7,540 bases of DNA, taken from positions 1 through 7,540 of the forward strand of contig CAKQKN010000140.1 of assembly GCA_934249215.1 (NCBI GenBank), read 5' to 3'. The notes below the pieces were generated by a model, which was given only the letters and a program-made list of their open reading frames with translations, was not told where the DNA came from and did not search any database. Position numbers and translations under genes: made by a program. The stretch's first letter is position 1. Every line of letters starts with the position of its first letter. Of this stretch, positions 4,903 to 7,540 are shown piece after piece. The stretch is from an uncultured Clostridia bacterium (lineage in GTDB: Bacteria; Bacillota; Clostridia; Christensenellales; Borkfalkiaceae).

Positions 4903-7476
4903 ATGAAAAAATTCTTATCGACCGTGCTGGCTTCGATAATGATCGTGGTTACGCTTGGCGTCAGCGCGTGTAAGCCAAAAAACGACAATCACGAGCATAC
5001 GTTTGCGTCGGCGTGGAGTACGTCGGAAACCGAACACTGGCATGCCGCAACCTGCGAGCATAACAAGGAAGTATCCGACCGTGCGGCTCACGATTTCGAA
5101 GTCGCCGTAACCCGCGTTTCGACCGCGGAAGAAGCGGGCGAAGCGGTTTACGCATGCAAGGTCTGCAAATACTCCAAAACGGTGGCTTTGCAGTACGGCA
5201 ATCACGAACATATCGTCGGCTGGACGGCAACGCGTGCGGAACACACGCAGTCGTATATCTGCTGCGACGCACAGCTTTCCGAACCCGCACACGGCGCACA
5301 TACGTACGGCAACGGCGCCGTCTGCAGCGCTTGCGGAACGTACTCCGTGCTTGAGGACGCAAGCGACAAGCTTAACAACGGCATATTCTCTTATACGCTC
5401 GTCGTCGACAATATCGATCTGCCGCTTACCGCTCTTTCCGAAGGCAACAACAGCGACATCACGATCAACGGCGGCGCGTTCAAGCTCGGTCTTGACGAAA
5501 ACTATATGCTTACTCTCGTCGGAACGTTCAACGGCTCCGTCAGCGAGTATATCGAAGTCGCTCCCGAACAGTCCGAGAAAGTCACGAGCCTTATCAGCGG
5601 CAAAATCGTCATCGAAAACAACAAGGTTTACGTCATTTCCAAGGCCGAAGAAGGCGCTATGAGATGGGAAAAATACACGAGCGGTTCCGACTCTTTCTAC
5701 TCCGTAGGCGAGGACGAACAGGAATTCTACGCAGTGTACGATCTCAACAAAAAACTTGCGATGATCGGCGTGGACGATTTCAATACCGTTTTCGAAACCG
5801 TTCTCGACGAAATGTACGGTTATTCCAATGAACTCAAGGCTGTACTCGACACGAGTGCTTCTTTCGACAAATGGTTCGTCGAAAATTTCAACAAATGGTT
5901 CGTCGAAAACACCGACGGAACGTACACTCTTAACTTTGGCGTAATCAACGAGTTCAACGACAAGGCGAAAGACGCTACCATAGGTTCCGTTCTCGCGGGC
6001 ATCTTCGGTAAAAAATATTCCGAAGCCATCGGCGGAATGATTACGGTTGCTCTCAATCTCACCGTCGGCGATCTGCTCGATTTTGCGGAAGCACAGGGCG
6101 TAGACATTTACGAACTCAATGCTCAGCTCAACGCGCTTATCGCCGCGTACTATCCCGGCGAAGACAGCACGATCGAGGAAATCCTCGCTTCTTACGGATT
6201 CCCCATTGCAGACGGACTGCTTCTTGCCGATTATATCAACAGCAAGATCGTCCGCGCTTACAAAGTTATCGACGTTATCAACATGATCGGTAAGGCGATG
6301 GCAGAAGAGGGAACGACTTACGAGGACGTAGCCGTTGAAGATATCGTCGCTTTGGTCGGCTCGCTCATCGAAACTTACGAAAATCAAAAAGTTTACGACG
6401 TTGCAGGCAATCTCATCTCGATGTTGCTTTCCCTTTCCGGAAACGAAACGACCATAAACGGCAGCAATATTTACACGATTATCGACGAAATCGGTAAACT
6501 TCTTTCCGACTGCGTACATATCAACGTCAAACTTGACGGCAACAAACTCGTCGAAGTGTCGATCGAAATTTCTTACACCGAACCCGAAGAACCGGCCGGC
6601 GAAGCCACCGGCGGAGAAACCGTAGACGGTGAAGGTACCGATGCCGGTGAAACGGAAGAACCCGATCAACTCAACGAAACGATCAAGAGCATCACGGCTA
6701 TGGCGCGTATGGCAATCGGAAACTTCACGATCAAACTTTCGCTTAACGATTCCGAAGTCGGTATCGACGCGAACGAAGTTAAGAATACCGTAAACGGCAG
6801 CATTAAGACCGGCACTCCCACGAAAGAGGCTTTAAAGACTGCGCTCGAAGAGTCGGGAAGGAATACAGTCGAAATCAGCCCGAAGGACGGAAAAGATTAC
6901 GTTACCGTAATCGCCGAAGATACCGGCAGTTTCGGTTACGTATACAATAACGGTGACACGAGCGACTATCTGACTTTCAAAGCGACCGTTAAGTTCGGCG
7001 GATACGTGGACGAACTTCTTGACAACGTGAATTACTACGACAGATGCGGCGATAGCTTTATCGTTTATTTCGACGTAGCTTTAGACGTTCTCGAACTGGT
7101 CGAAGTTAAATACAGCTGGAGCAAGACCCGCGATCAGTATCTCACGGACGCTGAAGTTGAGATTATTCGTAACGATAACGTTGAAAAAATGGACGATTAT
7201 CCTGAACTTTTCGGTGAATACAACGATCCGTATAAAATCAGACTTTGCTTCAAATATACGAAAGCCGACGGGTTCACCGTGACTGCGGAATATAGCAAAG
7301 ACTGCGATCCGATTGAAATCGACCTTCACGAATATGAACTCATATCCGGCGAAACCGAAAAGATCAACGCTACTTATTACACCAAATTCGTTTATAAGTG
7401 CAAACACTGCAACAAGACCGTAATTTATTACGTAAGCGACGCAAACATTCCTTACGTGGAGAACGCTGCCGCGTAA
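4903..7476 (+). CDS. Large predicted lipoprotein with His/Cys-rich N-terminal repeats, function unknown
   Basis: This 857-residue protein starts at an ATG with an excellent ribosome binding site. It begins with a type II signal peptide: MKK, a hydrophobic stretch to about 20, and lipobox V20-S21-A22-C23, so it should be lipid-anchored outside the membrane at C23. Residues 30-65 form a His/Trp/Cys-rich unit (HEHTF, HWHAATCEH, AAHDF) of a kind I know from clostridial and treponemal lipoproteins. A related unit follows with C85-x2-C88, HEH (101-103), C120-C121 and C141-x2-C144. Residues 150-555 are a soluble region with many amphipathic helices and an 8-residue tandem repeat (321-336). An acidic Glu/Gly/Pro/Thr linker (561-589) leads to a C-terminal region that looks beta-rich and ends in YKCKHCNKTV (C833, C836), echoing YACKVCKYSKTV (83-94). 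No catalytic motif or other membrane segment is visible. The metal-binding idea rests only on the His and Cys spacing. It has its own promoter and appears monocistronic. I cannot assign a function. Confidence 0.85.
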   Translation: MKKFLSTVLASIMIVVTLGVSACKPKNDNHEHTFASAWSTSETEHWHAATCEHNKEVSDRAAHDFEVAVTRVSTAEEAGEAVYACKVCKYSKTVALQYGNHEHIVGWTATRAEHTQSYICCDAQLSEPAHGAHTYGNGAVCSACGTYSVLEDASDKLNNGIFSYTLVVDNIDLPLTALSEGNNSDITINGGAFKLGLDENYMLTLVGTFNGSVSEYIEVAPEQSEKVTSLISGKIVIENNKVYVISKAEEGAMRWEKYTSGSDSFYSVGEDEQEFYAVYDLNKKLAMIGVDDFNTVFETVLDEMYGYSNELKAVLDTSASFDKWFVENFNKWFVENTDGTYTLNFGVINEFNDKAKDATIGSVLAGIFGKKYSEAIGGMITVALNLTVGDLLDFAEAQGVDIYELNAQLNALIAAYYPGEDSTIEEILASYGFPIADGLLLADYINSKIVRAYKVIDVINMIGKAMAEEGTTYEDVAVEDIVALVGSLIETYENQKVYDVAGNLISMLLSLSGNETTINGSNIYTIIDEIGKLLSDCVHINVKLDGNKLVEVSIEISYTEPEEPAGEATGGETVDGEGTDAGETEEPDQLNETIKSITAMARMAIGNFTIKLSLNDSEVGIDANEVKNTVNGSIKTGTPTKEALKTALEESGRNTVEISPKDGKDYVTVIAEDTGSFGYVYNNGDTSDYLTFKATVKFGGYVDELLDNVNYYDRCGDSFIVYFDVALDVLELVEVKYSWSKTRDQYLTDAEVEIIRNDNVEKMDDYPELFGEYNDPYKIRLCFKYTKADGFTVTAEYSKDCDPIEIDLHEYELISGETEKINATYYTKFVYKCKHCNKTVIYYVSDANIPYVENAAA
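5862..5909 (+). repeat. 24-bp tandem duplication within the lipoprotein gene
   Basis: Two adjacent 24-bp units (5862-5885 and 5886-5909) differ at one base (G versus A at the fifth position). They encode FDKWFVEN and FNKWFVEN (residues 321-336). The unit is a whole number of codons, so the frame is kept. The near identity at the DNA level points to a recent slippage or unequal-exchange event. Confidence 0.9.
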
Positions 7477-7500
7477 TCGCGTTTACGAGTGCTGCGAGCG

Positions 7501-7522
7501 CGACGCAACGATCGTTGCGTCG
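7501..7522. repeat. Perfect 22-bp palindrome downstream of the lipoprotein gene
   Basis: CGACGCAACGA (7501-7511) is followed directly by its exact reverse complement (7512-7522). As RNA it could form an 8-bp stem with a 6-nt loop, 24 nt after the stop codon. The next bases are TAACCGAATAATT, with no T-run, so it is at best an atypical terminator. It may instead be a protein-binding site or a copy of a dispersed palindromic repeat. Confidence 0.6.
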
Positions 7523-7540
7523 TAACCGAATAATTACAGA

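Noticed and set aside
4712..4906. A 64-residue plus-strand open frame ahead of the lipoprotein gene
   Set aside because: Its ATG lies inside the promoter spacer, upstream of the expected transcription start, and no ribosome binding site precedes it.
4915..6669. A 584-residue minus-strand open frame opposite the lipoprotein gene
   Set aside because: Codons are aligned with the sense gene and it reflects the same avoidance of TTA, CTA and TCA; the sense frame has a signal peptide, a lipobox and a strong start site.
1..7540. A CRISPR array, tRNA, rRNA or insertion sequence
   Set aside because: I saw no regularly spaced repeats, no tRNA-like cloverleaf, no rRNA signature and no transposase motif or terminal repeats. 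This was by eye, not by covariance-model search.

Overview
The window looks like a chromosomal segment from an anaerobic, hydrogen-metabolising Firmicute of the Clostridia type, probably an uncultured gut or digester lineage. The grounds are a trimeric [FeFe]-hydrogenase operon, strong purine-rich Shine-Dalgarno sites, near-consensus sigma-A promoters, intermediate GC (my impression, not counted), and a large lipoprotein with the His/Cys-rich N-terminal repeats common in clostridial and spirochaetal surface proteins. The lineage call is inference; no rRNA or marker gene is present.

Region 1 (1-4314) is a compact co-directional operon. A promoter with an extended -10 (13-41) lies among small dyads. 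It is followed by a leader of about 130 nt, then hydC (178-672, NuoE-like), hydB (707-2572, NuoF-like with extra iron-sulfur domains) and hydA (2587-4314, [FeFe]-hydrogenase catalytic subunit). The gaps are 34 and 14 nt and each gene has its own ribosome binding site. Together they form a soluble HydABC-type hydrogenase. HydB carries the FMN/NAD(H) site, HydA carries the H-cluster and a ferredoxin-like relay, and HydC supplies one more [2Fe-2S] centre. In characterised relatives this complex couples NADH and reduced ferredoxin to H2 by flavin-based electron bifurcation or confurcation. The H-cluster maturases (HydE, HydF, HydG) are not in the window. HydA has a serine in the L1 H-cluster motif where the textbook motif has a cysteine.

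Region 2 (4315-4902) is 588 bases with no intact gene. It holds a GC hairpin just after hydA, an intrinsic-terminator-like hairpin (4438-4464), and an orphan reading frame (4487-4594) that reads like the last 35 residues of an exporter-type ABC transporter ATPase with no gene body in front. After these come a 15-nt imperfect dyad (4654-4708) and a perfect-consensus TTGACA-17-TATAAT promoter (4695-4723), which drives a leader of about 170 nt.

Region 3 (4903-7476) is a single 857-residue predicted lipoprotein with its own promoter and a very strong ribosome binding site. It has a lipobox, an N-terminal His/Cys-rich repeat region, a long middle and C-terminal part I do not recognise, an acidic low-complexity linker and a terminal CxxC knuckle. 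A 24-bp tandem duplication lies in the middle. A perfect 22-bp palindrome (7501-7522) follows the stop codon. Nothing in the sequence links the lipoprotein functionally to the hydrogenase. I did not find convincing evidence of a wholly new system; the best leads are the H-cluster motif, the ABC remnant, the promoter dyads and the uncharacterised lipoprotein.
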